DNA of 64,000 nucleotides from SMXQ01 sp033720855. Its GTDB lineage: Bacteria > Pseudomonadota > Alphaproteobacteria > SMXQ01. The notes beneath the pieces were generated by a model. The model was not told the origin of the DNA and ran no database searches. It saw nothing but the letters and a program-made list of their open reading frames with translations. A program made the translations under genes and the position numbers. Position 1 is the stretch's first letter. The number at the start of each line of letters is the position of its first letter. The stretch spans positions 1 to 64,000 of the forward strand of contig JAWWBR010000001.1 in the NCBI GenBank assembly GCA_033720855.1. The letters are read 5' to 3'. Below are positions 1 to 8,265 of the stretch, one piece after another.

Positions 1-2
1 AG

Positions 3-302
3 GGCCAGGCCTGCGTTCCGGCGGAGGGCGACCATGTGGCGGTGATCGGAGACAACCGCAAGCTTCTCGTGTTCCCGGTTTCGGACCTTCCCGAAATGAG
101 CCGGGGACGCGGCGTCAAGCTGCAGGCCTATCGCGACGGTGGCTTGGCCGATGTCACCACCTTCGACCTCGCGGTGGGACTCTCCTGGGCGCTCGGCGGG
201 CGCACCCGCACCGAGGCGGACCTCACGGCCTGGCTGGGTAAGCGCGCTCAGGCGGGACGTTTGCCGCCCAAGGGGTTCCCGCGCTCCAATCGCTTCTCCT
301 GA
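3..302 (+). CDS. parC: DNA topoisomerase IV subunit A, C-terminal end (partial)
   Basis: The frame is open from the left edge, so the gene begins outside the window and only about 99 C-terminal residues are present. The tail carries the family ending: a beta-pinwheel blade with IGDNRKLLVFPVSDLPEM and RGRGVKLQAY, then GLSWALGGRTRT and the terminal AGRLPPKGFPRSNRF. ParC is the DNA-cleaving subunit of topoisomerase IV, which decatenates daughter chromosomes; the C-terminal domain binds and bends DNA. The end motif matches alphaproteobacterial ParC better than GyrA, which has a longer acidic tail. The 26 bp after the stop lead straight into a convergent gene. Confidence 0.88.
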   Translation, partial: GQACVPAEGDHVAVIGDNRKLLVFPVSDLPEMSRGRGVKLQAYRDGGLADVTTFDLAVGLSWALGGRTRTEADLTAWLGKRAQAGRLPPKGFPRSNRFS

Positions 303-328
303 TCACGGACCCGCGGCCGGACGCAGCT

Positions 329-1039
329 TCATCTGCGCTTGCGTGCGAGGTACAGGATCGTCGCGTCGTGAATGGCGTGGCGGGCGCGCTGTCCGCGTGT
401 CCCGCGATAGGCGGTCACGTCGAACCCCGCGGTGGCGAGGCGCCGGGGAAAGTCCATGCCGTAGCGCCGGACGTGATCGAATTGCCCGAAATGGGCCGCC
501 CTGCCTTCCGGACTCGCGATGGCGCTGTCTTCATAGGTCTCTGCCAGACCGGGGTCCAGCGGGACATTGATCAGGGCGATGCCGCCCGGCTTGAGGATGC
601 GGTGGATCTCCGCGATCGCCGCCGTGTCATCCTCGATATGCTCGAGGACATGGCTGCACAGCATGGCGTCGAACGCGGCATCGGCTAGCGCCAAGTGGGT
701 CAGATCGGCGCGGATGTCGGCGCCGGAATCGGCGAGATCGGCGGTGAGGTAAAGCGCGGCATCGGCAAAGAAGGGGGCGATGAAATATTCGGGCGAAACA
801 TGGAGGACCTTGGCCCCCGCCCAAGAGGCGACGCCGCAGCCGTGAAGGTAAAGTGCGAAGAGGCGGTGGCGTTCGCGCGCGCCGCAACGACCGCAGCTGG
901 CATCGGGGCGGCCCGTCCGCTTGTGCGGCCTGAAGGGGCCGTGGTAGCCGCAAAGGGGACAACTCGGTGGCGGGGCGTCGATTGTCGCGGATCGGCGCCT
1001 TTCGGGTGTCGGGTGAATGTGGTCACCTAGGTGCGCCAT
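329..1039 (-). CDS. class I SAM-dependent methyltransferase with N-terminal zinc ribbon
   Basis: 236 residues. An N-terminal CPLCG / CGRCG pair (about residues 27-53) looks like a small zinc ribbon. It is followed by a Methyltransf_11-type Rossmann fold: the acidic strand end LTADLADSGADIRADL, the motif FDAMLCSHVLEHIED and the post-II segment HRILKPGGIALINVP. CSHVLEHIED is typical of methyltransferases that act on small molecules or lipid/sugar intermediates. The substrate cannot be read from the sequence. The gene is convergent with parC and probably monocistronic or co-transcribed with the lipoprotein gene behind it, 15 bp upstream on the same strand. Confidence 0.75.
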   Translation of the reverse strand: MAHLGDHIHPTPERRRSATIDAPPPSCPLCGYHGPFRPHKRTGRPDASCGRCGARERHRLFALYLHGCGVASWAGAKVLHVSPEYFIAPFFADAALYLTADLADSGADIRADLTHLALADAAFDAMLCSHVLEHIEDDTAAIAEIHRILKPGGIALINVPLDPGLAETYEDSAIASPEGRAAHFGQFDHVRRYGMDFPRRLATAGFDVTAYRGTRGQRARHAIHDATILYLARKRR

Positions 1040-1054
1040 CCCCGGCCTGCCGCA

Positions 1055-1549
1055 TCAGTTGCCGGCAGGCACGAGCCGCATGGGCGTCAGGCACCTGCCG
1101 TCGCTGAAGTAATGTTCGCCCCTCGCTTCGCGCGGGCCGAAGACGACATTGAACTCCATCAGCCTGGGCCCGATATGGTTGCGGTAGAAGCGCGACTTGC
1201 GACCCTGGATGCCGGAGATGTTGCCAGCGGAATCCAGCGGGCCCGAGATATCGTATTTGATCCCACCTCGCCAAAACTCACCGCTGGCGCGACCGTCGCC
1301 GACGGTCAGTTCGATCCTCCAGGCGTGGCCGCACGTGCCGAGACCGCCGCGTCCGAGCCACCGTTGTCCCGCCGATCCCTCCGTGTCGAGGGGGGAGGGG
1401 GGCGGCACGATCACCGAACCGGCCAATTGCCCCGACTGGGCGCCGCCTCGTTGCGTGGTGTCCAACGCCGAGCCGCCGCAGCCGGCTACGGCCGCCAGCA
1501 ACGCAAATGCGCCAAGATGGCGGGCGCAGCGGCGGCATAAGGCGGACAT
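1055..1549 (-). CDS. hypothetical lipoprotein
   Basis: About 164 residues from the second in-frame ATG; an upstream ATG at 1579 would add 10 residues before a normal signal peptide. A basic N-terminus (residues 1-9), a hydrophobic stretch and the lipobox-like LLAAVAGC give a type II signal peptide, with Cys near residue 23. The mature part has a Ser/Gly/Thr-rich linker and then a compact C-terminal domain containing GHAWRIELTVGDGRASGEFWRGG and GNISGIQGRKSRFYRN, which looks like a small beta-barrel. No family is recognised. Likely envelope-anchored; function unknown. Confidence 0.6.
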   Translation of the reverse strand: MSALCRRCARHLGAFALLAAVAGCGGSALDTTQRGGAQSGQLAGSVIVPPPSPLDTEGSAGQRWLGRGGLGTCGHAWRIELTVGDGRASGEFWRGGIKYDISGPLDSAGNISGIQGRKSRFYRNHIGPRLMEFNVVFGPREARGEHYFSDGRCLTPMRLVPAGN

Positions 1550-1610
1550 CGATCCTGTTTTCAAGCCTTTGATCCCCAAGCCTGGCCCCCTGTGTCTCTC
1601 CTCGCGACCG

Positions 1611-1622
1611 ACAATCGATTGT
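1611..1622. promoter_or_regulatory. 12-bp perfect palindrome upstream of the lipoprotein gene
   Basis: ACAATCGATTGT is a perfect palindrome about 60 bp upstream of the minus-strand lipoprotein start. Flanking GACCG (1606-1610) and CGGTC (1627-1631) extend the dyad with a 4-base asymmetry. This is a plausible operator; no regulator is assigned. Confidence 0.3.
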
Positions 1623-1727
1623 TCGACGGTCTCGCCTCCGGTTCAGCCCGGTGAACGATAGCGGATAGTGCAACCCGATTCCTAGGGGGCAAACGGACCT
1701 GTTCCCCTGCGGCGCTCACCGGCGGGC

Positions 1728-2858
1728 TCAGCTCTTGGCGCGCATGATGCGGTAGCGCATGTCGAGGAATCCCTGGTCGGAGAGCCGCGACCAGGAAATC
1801 GCCTCTTCGCGGAAGGCGCGGAACGAGTGGTAGGTGCGCTTGGTCAGATCGTCGGCCCCTTCGAGTTCCCCGAGGACCTCGGCCGATGCCTTGCCCAGGG
1901 CCGTCATGACGTCGTCGGGAAAGCGATGCAGCTTGACCCCATGCTCGGTGATCAAGGTGTTGAGGGCCGACCCGTTGCGCTGATTGAACTCGCCCAGCAT
2001 GGCTTCCGCCTCGGCCCGGCAGGCCGTCGCGATGACATTCTGGAGGTGTCGCGGCAGGGCCTCGTATTTGGCCTTGTTGACGAAGCATTCGATGCCCGTG
2101 CCGGGTTCGTGGAAACCGGGCCAATAGTAGTTCTTGGCAATCTTGTAGAACCCGAAGGCGAGATCGTTCCACGGCCCGACCCACTCGGTGGCGTCGATCC
2201 GGCCCGAGGTGAGGGCGGTGAAGATCTCGCCGCCGGGCAGGCTTTCCGCGGTGGCGCCGATGCGCCTGAGCACCTCGCCGCCGAGCCCCGGCATGCGCAT
2301 CTTGAGACCCTTGAAATCCTCCATCGAGCGGATCTCTTTCTTGAACCAGCCGCCCATCTGGGTTCCGGTGTTGCCGGCCAGGAACGGCTTGAGGCCGAAC
2401 GTGCCGTACCCCTCGTCCCACAAGGCCTGACCGCCGCCGTAATGGATCCAGGCCGACAATTCCTGCGCCGTCAGGCCGAAGGGGACGGCGGCGAAGAAAT
2501 TGAAGGATTTCGACTTACCCTGCCAGTAGTAGGAGGCGGCATGGCCCATTTCCACCGAGCCTTGGGCGACCGCGTCGAAGGATCCGAACGCGGGAACCAC
2601 GGTGCTCGCCGCGGCGACCTTGACCGTCAGCTCGCCGCCGCTCATGGCGGTGATGCGCTGGGCCAGGCGTTCCGCCGACGTGCCGAGGCCGGGAAATTTT
2701 TCCGGCCAGGTGGTGACCATGGTCCATTGCTGCACCTTCTTGGTCTGGACGGCCGGGCCCGATGGGCCCTTTTGCCCCTTGGGCGCGAGTGCGTAGGCGC
2801 CGCCGGCGCCGATCACGAGGCCGGTCGCGGCCCCACCCAGGAAATCACGGCGATTCAT
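1728..2858 (-). CDS. TRAP transporter substrate-binding protein, DctP/TakP-like, Tat-exported
   Basis: 376 residues. The N-terminus MNRRDFLGGAATGLVIGAGG is a Tat-type signal (twin Arg, then FLGG and a hydrophobic stretch). The body fits the DctP family, closest in feel to TakP-type proteins that bind keto acids or lactate: the segment with FGSFDAVAQGSVEMGHAASYYW, then SGRIDATEWVGPWNDLAFG. It would bind an organic anion in the periplasm and hand it to a DctQM membrane pair. No dctQ or dctM is next to it: the neighbours are a lipoprotein gene and bpt. It is therefore an orphan here, or its membrane partners lie elsewhere. Confidence 0.82.
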   Translation of the reverse strand: MNRRDFLGGAATGLVIGAGGAYALAPKGQKGPSGPAVQTKKVQQWTMVTTWPEKFPGLGTSAERLAQRITAMSGGELTVKVAAASTVVPAFGSFDAVAQGSVEMGHAASYYWQGKSKSFNFFAAVPFGLTAQELSAWIHYGGGQALWDEGYGTFGLKPFLAGNTGTQMGGWFKKEIRSMEDFKGLKMRMPGLGGEVLRRIGATAESLPGGEIFTALTSGRIDATEWVGPWNDLAFGFYKIAKNYYWPGFHEPGTGIECFVNKAKYEALPRHLQNVIATACRAEAEAMLGEFNQRNGSALNTLITEHGVKLHRFPDDVMTALGKASAEVLGELEGADDLTKRTYHSFRAFREEAISWSRLSDQGFLDMRYRIMRAKS

Positions 2859-2939
2859 CTTCTCCCCCTTGCTGCCCCCCGTTGGGCATGACGCCTGCCG
2901 GCGGCCGCCGCTCGAGCGGGCCGGCGCGACGTGACCAAA

Positions 2940-3680
2940 CTATACGGCTTCCCTCAGCCCGGTTCCACGCTCGACATCGACGGCCGACCAGCCCTCGGGC
3001 CCGAACGCCTCGAGGGGCCGGAACCGCGCCTTGTAGTCCATTTTGGCGCAGCCCTCGATCCAGTAGCCGAGATAAAGGTAGGGCAAACCGCGTCGCGCCG
3101 TCTCATCGATCAGCCACAGGATCATATAAGTGCCAAGCGCCAGTTTCGGCCGGGCCGGGTCGTAGAAGCTGTAGACCGCCGACAGGCCGTCGGCCACGAC
3201 GTCGGCCAGCATCAAGGCGGACAACGTGCCACCCGCCACCCGGAACTCGGTGGCGAAGGTCTCGATCGGACTGTCTTCGATCATGGCCCGGTATTCCAGG
3301 AAGGACATGAGGTCCATGCCGCCGCCGGGATGGCGGTCGGCCTGGTAGCGCTGGAACACGCCGAATTGCTCGGTCGTCGCCGCGGCGATCCCGCTTTCGG
3401 CCGTCACCTGGCGGTTGACCCGCCGCACCCGTTCCAGCGAGCGGGAGGACTCGAAATCGTCGATCACCACGCGGACCGGCCGACAGGCGTCGCATCCGGA
3501 GCATGCCGGGCGGTACATGAAATTGTGGCTGCGGCGGAATCCCGCCCGGATACCGCGCGCATAGAGGCGCCTCGCCCCGGCGCCTGCGAGTTCGGTCGCA
3601 ACGACGCTTTCCTCTCGGCCCGGAAGGTAGGGGCACGGGCGGGGTGGAGAGACGTGGAGGGCGTGGGGCCGCGTCGACAT
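2940..3680 (-). CDS. bpt: aspartate/glutamate leucyltransferase (arginyl-tRNA-protein transferase family)
   Basis: 246 residues from ATG 3680; a second ATG at 3689 would add three. Bpt moves leucine from leucyl-tRNA to proteins with N-terminal Asp or Glu, marking them for ClpS/ClpAP degradation. Visible family marks: the N-terminal CPYLPGR and a MYRPACSGCDACRPVRV cysteine cluster, RRVNRQ, and the C-terminal ATE domain segments SAVYSFYDP, LGTYMILW and YLYLGYWIEGCAKMDYKARFRP. The frame stays open far upstream into motB, but that is a shadow; the start is set by the conserved N-terminus. Confidence 0.9.
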   Translation of the reverse strand: MSTRPHALHVSPPRPCPYLPGREESVVATELAGAGARRLYARGIRAGFRRSHNFMYRPACSGCDACRPVRVVIDDFESSRSLERVRRVNRQVTAESGIAAATTEQFGVFQRYQADRHPGGGMDLMSFLEYRAMIEDSPIETFATEFRVAGGTLSALMLADVVADGLSAVYSFYDPARPKLALGTYMILWLIDETARRGLPYLYLGYWIEGCAKMDYKARFRPLEAFGPEGWSAVDVERGTGLREAV

Positions 3681-3739
3681 GGCCCGCATTATGACGTGAA
3701 CAGCCGGTGCTTCGCAATCACCGGGCCGGAGCGGCGTCC

Positions 3740-4810
3740 TCAGCGGAGCTCGGGGTCCTTCTTGGGGATGACCTTTTGCAGCTTGGCGCCCTTGACCACG
3801 GGAGGCGGCGGCGCCGCGGCCTTCGTGACCGGCTTGCGCGGCGCCACCTTCGGCGGCAGGTGGTTCTGCCGCAGCAGGGTGATCGAGATTCGCCGGTTGC
3901 GCGGGTTGCGCGGGTCGCTGGCGATCAGCGGCTCGGTGGCGGCCTTGCCGGTGACCCGCGCGAAGCGGTTCTGCGGCACACCGAAGCGGGCCAGCTCCCG
4001 TCGCGAGGCATGGGCGCGGTCGGTGGACAATTCCCAGTTGGAATAGCTGGCGCCCCGGGCATAGGGGATGGCGTCGGTGTGGCCGGCGATCATGACCTTG
4101 TTGGGAAGTTTTGCCACCACATGGGCCACCACCTCGAGCAGCTGGCGGGTGTGCTGGTAGGGGACCGAGGAGCCGCGGGCGAACATCGACGTCTTGGCGC
4201 GGTCGATGATCTGGATACGCAATCCCTCTTCGGTCGATTCCAAAATCAGGTGGTCGGCGAGCTTGCGCAGGCCGGGGACCGATTCGAGGGTCTTCTTGAT
4301 GGCCTCCTGGGCACGCTCGAACATTTCGTCCTCGCGCTTGCGCATCAAGGCCTTGAGTTCTTCCTCGCTGGCCTTGTCGGCGCCGCCGCCCGGGGGCTCG
4401 TTGGTTTGCCCCTTGTCCTCGGGATTTTCGGCGCGGAAATCGCTGGGCCCGGCGTTGATCCGGTCCTGGCTCTCTTCGTCGAGGCTGTCGCTGTCCTTGT
4501 TGGGCATCGGCGTGGGCAGGCCCAGGGGCGCGCCCTTGCCTTTCTGCGGCCCGTCCAAGGTCACGGTGCGGCCCCCGAGAACGCCACCGGCCCCCGATGT
4601 GGTGCGGGCGACGGATGCGTTGGAGAAGTAGTTGGAGATGCCCGAGCGTTGCTCCTGGGTGGTCGAATTGAGAAGCCACAGCAACAGGAAAAAGGCCATC
4701 ATCGCCGTCACGAAGTCGGCGTAGGCGACCTTCCAGGCGCCGCCGTGATGGCCGTCGGCGTGGCCGGCTTTCTTTTTCTTGATGATGATCGGAGTTGCGT
4801 TGGTTGCCAT
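3740..4810 (-). CDS. motB: flagellar motor stator protein MotB
   Basis: 356 residues. One transmembrane helix near the N-terminus contains WKVAYADFVTAMMAFFLLLWLL, with Asp32 as the expected proton-binding residue. A long charged, low-complexity plug/linker follows. The C-terminal OmpA-like peptidoglycan-binding domain has GHTDAIPYARGASYSNWELSTDRA and RNRRISI. MotB anchors the stator to the cell wall and, with MotA, couples ion flow to flagellar rotation; the Asp motif points to proton use. It lies 37 bp downstream of motA in one operon. The extreme C-terminus is a Pro/Ala/Lys-rich tail after the OmpA domain. Confidence 0.95.
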   Translation of the reverse strand: MATNATPIIIKKKKAGHADGHHGGAWKVAYADFVTAMMAFFLLLWLLNSTTQEQRSGISNYFSNASVARTTSGAGGVLGGRTVTLDGPQKGKGAPLGLPTPMPNKDSDSLDEESQDRINAGPSDFRAENPEDKGQTNEPPGGGADKASEEELKALMRKREDEMFERAQEAIKKTLESVPGLRKLADHLILESTEEGLRIQIIDRAKTSMFARGSSVPYQHTRQLLEVVAHVVAKLPNKVMIAGHTDAIPYARGASYSNWELSTDRAHASRRELARFGVPQNRFARVTGKAATEPLIASDPRNPRNRRISITLLRQNHLPPKVAPRKPVTKAAAPPPPVVKGAKLQKVIPKKDPELR

Positions 4811-4847
4811 GTCGTCTACCTACCTGGTGGATCGTTGAGCCCGCCGG

Positions 4848-5711
4848 TTAGGCCAGGCTCGGGGCGTTCTCGGTGGCTTCCTCCACCTCGATGAAGCTGG
4901 GCCGCACATCCTCCAGCAATGCCTTGCGCGCGAACTCGACAGAGACCGCAGGGGCGTTGCCTTGCATATGGGCAAGCAGCCCGACCTTGATGCATTGGAG
5001 GTACTTGATCTCGGCGTCGTAGGTCTGCTTCAAGGATGAGGCCATGGGGCCGAAGAAGCCGTAAGCGAGCAGCACGCCAAGGAAGGTTCCGACCAGGGCG
5101 CCGCCGATCAGCTTGCCGAGCACCTCCGGCGGCTCGGTGATCGATCCCATGGTCTTGATCACGCCGAGCACGGCGGCGACGATGCCCAGGGCCGGCGTCG
5201 CATCGGCCATCGACTGGATCGCGTTGGCGATCTGCATCTCTTCGCTGTGTCGGGTTTCGATCTCCTCGTCCATCAGGGTTTCCATCTCGAACGGGTTTTC
5301 CGAACCGAGGATCATCATGCGCAGATAATCGCAAAGGAACTCCAGGGCGTGGTGATCGCCATGGATGATGGGAAACTTCTTGAACAGGTCGCTGTTGTGG
5401 GGGTCTTCGACATGGGGTTCCAGGGCCAGCATGCCCTTGGACTTGGCCAATTTGAAAATGGCGAACTGCAGGGACAGAAGCTCGAGATACGCGTTCTTGT
5501 CGTATTTCGAACCCTTGAGCAGCTTGCCCAGCGCGCCGACGGTGCGCACCAACACGGACTTGGGGTTGCCGACGACGAAGGCGCCGATGGCGGCGCCGGC
5601 GATGATCACGAACTCGAAGGGCTGCCACAGGACATAAAGCTTTCCGCCCATGGCGACGTAACCGCCGAGGACGCAGGCAATGACCGTGACGATACCTACA
5701 ATGAAAAACAT
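4848..5711 (-). CDS. motA: flagellar motor stator protein MotA
   Basis: 287 residues, the usual length for the long proteobacterial MotA. Four membrane segments are visible: residues about 1-20 (VGIVTVIACVLGGYVAMGG), 30-50, about 170-190 (PALGIVAAVLGVIKTMGSI) and 200-220 (LVGTFLGVLLAYGFFGPM). The cytoplasmic loop between the second and third is charged and contacts FliG. The TPALGIVAAVLGVI segment carries the conserved Pro near the ion channel. First gene of a motA-motB pair. A CtrA-like box lies about 60 bp upstream, which would fit cell-cycle control of motility. Confidence 0.95.
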   Translation of the reverse strand: MFFIVGIVTVIACVLGGYVAMGGKLYVLWQPFEFVIIAGAAIGAFVVGNPKSVLVRTVGALGKLLKGSKYDKNAYLELLSLQFAIFKLAKSKGMLALEPHVEDPHNSDLFKKFPIIHGDHHALEFLCDYLRMMILGSENPFEMETLMDEEIETRHSEEMQIANAIQSMADATPALGIVAAVLGVIKTMGSITEPPEVLGKLIGGALVGTFLGVLLAYGFFGPMASSLKQTYDAEIKYLQCIKVGLLAHMQGNAPAVSVEFARKALLEDVRPSFIEVEEATENAPSLA

Positions 5712-5768
5712 ATGGGACCGGCCCGTTTCTTGACACGTGGGTGTGACCGGCAGGTTGCCCGTATTTGG

Positions 5769-5783
5769 TTAAAAAGCCGTTTA
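5769..5783 (-). promoter_or_regulatory. CtrA-like box upstream of motA
   Basis: On the plus strand the sequence reads TTAA, seven bases, TTTA; on the motA strand it is TAAA-N7-TTAA. The CtrA consensus in alphaproteobacteria is TTAA-N7-TTAA, so there is one mismatch with exact spacing. It sits 58-72 bp upstream of the motA start, a sensible activator position. Inference from motif and location only. Confidence 0.35.
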
Positions 5784-5803
5784 CCGGCAGGCGTTTGGCC
5801 GCT

Positions 5804-8227
5804 TCAGGGGCGCGGCTTTGCCGGCCTCAGGGTGAGGCGCCTCAATGGTCCCGAAGGCCGTGCCGGCATGGCCACGTATTGGCCGTTGCGCCAGGGTTGG
5901 ATCAGGTCGCGGTAATGGGGCGAGAGGGGGTTACCCGATTGACCGGTGGGCTGCATGAACCGCGAGCGGTCGAGATCGGCGAAATCGTAAATCGCGCGGT
6001 AGGTGGCGCCATGGACATGGGCGAACGGCCGGCCGCGGGAGCCGCGCCGCGTGGTGCCCCGGTTGAGGGTATAGGTATCGCCGTCGGTCGCGACCTCGAT
6101 ATTGGCCCAGCGGCCGATCACCGGCAGGATGGACAGGGCCCGGTTGCGGAAGCGCGCGATGTGTACCTTGTCCCACCGCCATTGTGCCGGGTCGGTACCG
6201 AACCGGCGCCGCAGATGGGCGAGCGTCCGATCGAGCGCGGCGTCCAACACCGCACCACAGGTCTCCCGAGGCGGCGTGGTGACGTCGTCGCACCAAGCGG
6301 TCTCGGTTTCGAGGGCGCGGCGAATGAAGGCCGGATCGGCGCGCCTGTAGGCGGCGGCGAGGGGGCCGAGATCGTCGCCCACCAGCCCGCTCACGATCTC
6401 CCGCATCCAGACATGAAAGATCAGCGGCTCGGCGCGGGGCCCAAGGACCTGCCCGTCCCATTTCCGCAGGCGCTCGAGGGTGGCGGCGGTCGCGGCCTTC
6501 GCCGGCGTCGCGGCGACGAGGATGGGGACCATCTCCCGGGCGGCGAGGGAAAGGTTGTCCATCTGCATGGCGGCGCTATTGGCGATGGCGTGGCGCCCGC
6601 CGGTGCCGAGCAGCTGCTCGATCCGTCTCGCCCGGTAGTGGCGATCCCAGTCCCGGGTGATGAGGTAGGGATAGCCGGTGCCGACGGCCCGGTTATTGGC
6701 GTTGACGATAGTGCCCGCCGCGGGATCGAGGGCCGAGGGCAGCCGGTCGAACGGGATGAACCCGATCCAGTCGCCGGCGCCCCGATCGCCGCGAACGGGG
6801 ACGAAGCCGTCGCTGGATTTCCTGATCGGGATGCGGCCGGCGATCTGAAAGCCGATATGGCCTTGCGCATCGCCGTAGATGAAGTTCTGAACCGGGCTGT
6901 GAAAATGGCGAAGGGCGGCGCGGAATTCCGTCCAGTTGCGGGCGCGATTGAGGAGGTAGAGCGCCTCCGCGGTGCGATCGGCAGGGGACAGGGCGGCCGA
7001 TTTCAGCGCGATGACGCGGCCCGGTGGTGCGCTCACCGCGACACGCCCGGTGAGATCGGAGACGACCGGGCCGTTGCGGGTGGCGCGAACGGTGATCTGC
7101 ACCGGCGTCTCCCCCCGGATCCTCACCGTTTCCGTACGTGTCGCGAAGCGGCGTGGACCATCGGCGGTCAGGTAGCGTCCGTCGTCGCCCGGGGCTAGCG
7201 TCTCGATGACGAGGTCCTGGGTGTCGGCGCCGGTGGTGGTGAGGGTCCAGCCGATATGGCCGTTGTGCCCAAGCACATGGAAGGGCACGCCGGGCAGGGT
7301 GGCGCCCGCGATGGCGAGCCCCGGCCCGCTGACGCGGGCGAGATACCAGAGGTTGGGGGCCTCGAAGCCGAGATGGGGATCGCCGGCGACGATCGGTTTG
7401 CCGCTCTGCGTGCGGCTTCCCGAGACCGCCCAGGAATTGGATGCGGTGGTGGTGACGGGGGCCGGCAGGATGTCGTCGAGTGCGGCAAAGATGCGGTCGA
7501 GGGCAGCGTCGCGCGGAGCTGACGGCGTCGGCGGCGGAATTTCCGCCTTGCGCCCCGGCGTTGGTACGGTGACCGGCCCCTCGGCGGGGTAGGGTGGCCA
7601 AAGGGCGGCGACCTGCTCCGGGGTCAGACGGCCGAGCAGGCGCGCGCGCAGCGCTTCGCGGCGCCAGTTGGCGGACAGGCGCAGTCCCAGGAGCCGGCCC
7701 CAAATGAGCGAGTCCGTCGGATCCCATGGCGCCGGGCTGATCCCGGCGACGTAGAACTCGGGCGGCAGGGCTCCGGAATGGGCCTTTATCCAGGCGTTGA
7801 CCCCCCGCGCGTAAGCCTCCAGCGCCGCCTTGACCGGCGCCGGCAGGATCGCGTAGCCGTCCCGCGCCAGCCGGCCCACGCCCAGGGTGCGCAGCGCCCG
7901 ATCGTGGGGCAACAGCCGCCGGCCGGCCATTTCGGCGAGACGGCCCGTGCCCAGCCGGCGCATCATTTCCATCTGCCACATGCGGTCCTGGGCGTGCACG
8001 AAGCCGAGGGCGAAATAGGCATCGTCCATGCTCTGGGCGCGGATATGGGGAATGCCATGTCGATCGCGCAGGATGTCGACCTCGGACCGCGGCCCCTCCA
8101 GCGTGAGGCGTCCCTCGGTCAGCGGCAGCGAGGTTCGCAGCCACAGGTATCCGGCCCCGGCGCAAACCAGGCCGAGGGCCGGCAAGATGCCAAAGAGGGC
8201 CACTAATGCGAGTTTGATAAACCGCAT
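5804..8227 (-). CDS. penicillin acylase family protein (Ntn hydrolase)
   Basis: 807 residues, normal for the family. The N-terminus (residues 1-30) is one hydrophobic membrane anchor or uncleaved signal. DRHGIPHIRAQS and FALGFVHAQDRMWQMEMMRR mark the alpha chain. Processing and the catalytic nucleophile are expected at Ser263 in TASNSWAVSGSRT, where autocleavage frees the beta chain; GDPHLGFEAPNLWYLARV and GHNGHIGWTLTTTG follow as usual. Family members cleave amide bonds of penicillins or acyl-homoserine lactones and other N-acyl compounds in the periplasm. The substrate here cannot be told; lactone quenching is as likely as beta-lactam side-chain cleavage. It lies 38 bp downstream of hemB on the same strand, through a short AT-rich gap. 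Confidence 0.88.
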   Translation of the reverse strand: MRFIKLALVALFGILPALGLVCAGAGYLWLRTSLPLTEGRLTLEGPRSEVDILRDRHGIPHIRAQSMDDAYFALGFVHAQDRMWQMEMMRRLGTGRLAEMAGRRLLPHDRALRTLGVGRLARDGYAILPAPVKAALEAYARGVNAWIKAHSGALPPEFYVAGISPAPWDPTDSLIWGRLLGLRLSANWRREALRARLLGRLTPEQVAALWPPYPAEGPVTVPTPGRKAEIPPPTPSAPRDAALDRIFAALDDILPAPVTTTASNSWAVSGSRTQSGKPIVAGDPHLGFEAPNLWYLARVSGPGLAIAGATLPGVPFHVLGHNGHIGWTLTTTGADTQDLVIETLAPGDDGRYLTADGPRRFATRTETVRIRGETPVQITVRATRNGPVVSDLTGRVAVSAPPGRVIALKSAALSPADRTAEALYLLNRARNWTEFRAALRHFHSPVQNFIYGDAQGHIGFQIAGRIPIRKSSDGFVPVRGDRGAGDWIGFIPFDRLPSALDPAAGTIVNANNRAVGTGYPYLITRDWDRHYRARRIEQLLGTGGRHAIANSAAMQMDNLSLAAREMVPILVAATPAKAATAATLERLRKWDGQVLGPRAEPLIFHVWMREIVSGLVGDDLGPLAAAYRRADPAFIRRALETETAWCDDVTTPPRETCGAVLDAALDRTLAHLRRRFGTDPAQWRWDKVHIARFRNRALSILPVIGRWANIEVATDGDTYTLNRGTTRRGSRGRPFAHVHGATYRAIYDFADLDRSRFMQPTGQSGNPLSPHYRDLIQPWRNGQYVAMPARPSGPLRRLTLRPAKPRP

Positions 8228-8265
8228 TTTTTCAATAAGTTCCGTCTATATATTAAGAATATAAA

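Noticed and set aside
3681..4679. Upstream extension of the bpt frame to 579 residues
   Set aside because: The extra part lies in another frame of motB and is Arg/Gly/Pro-rich; conserved Bpt starts at 3680.
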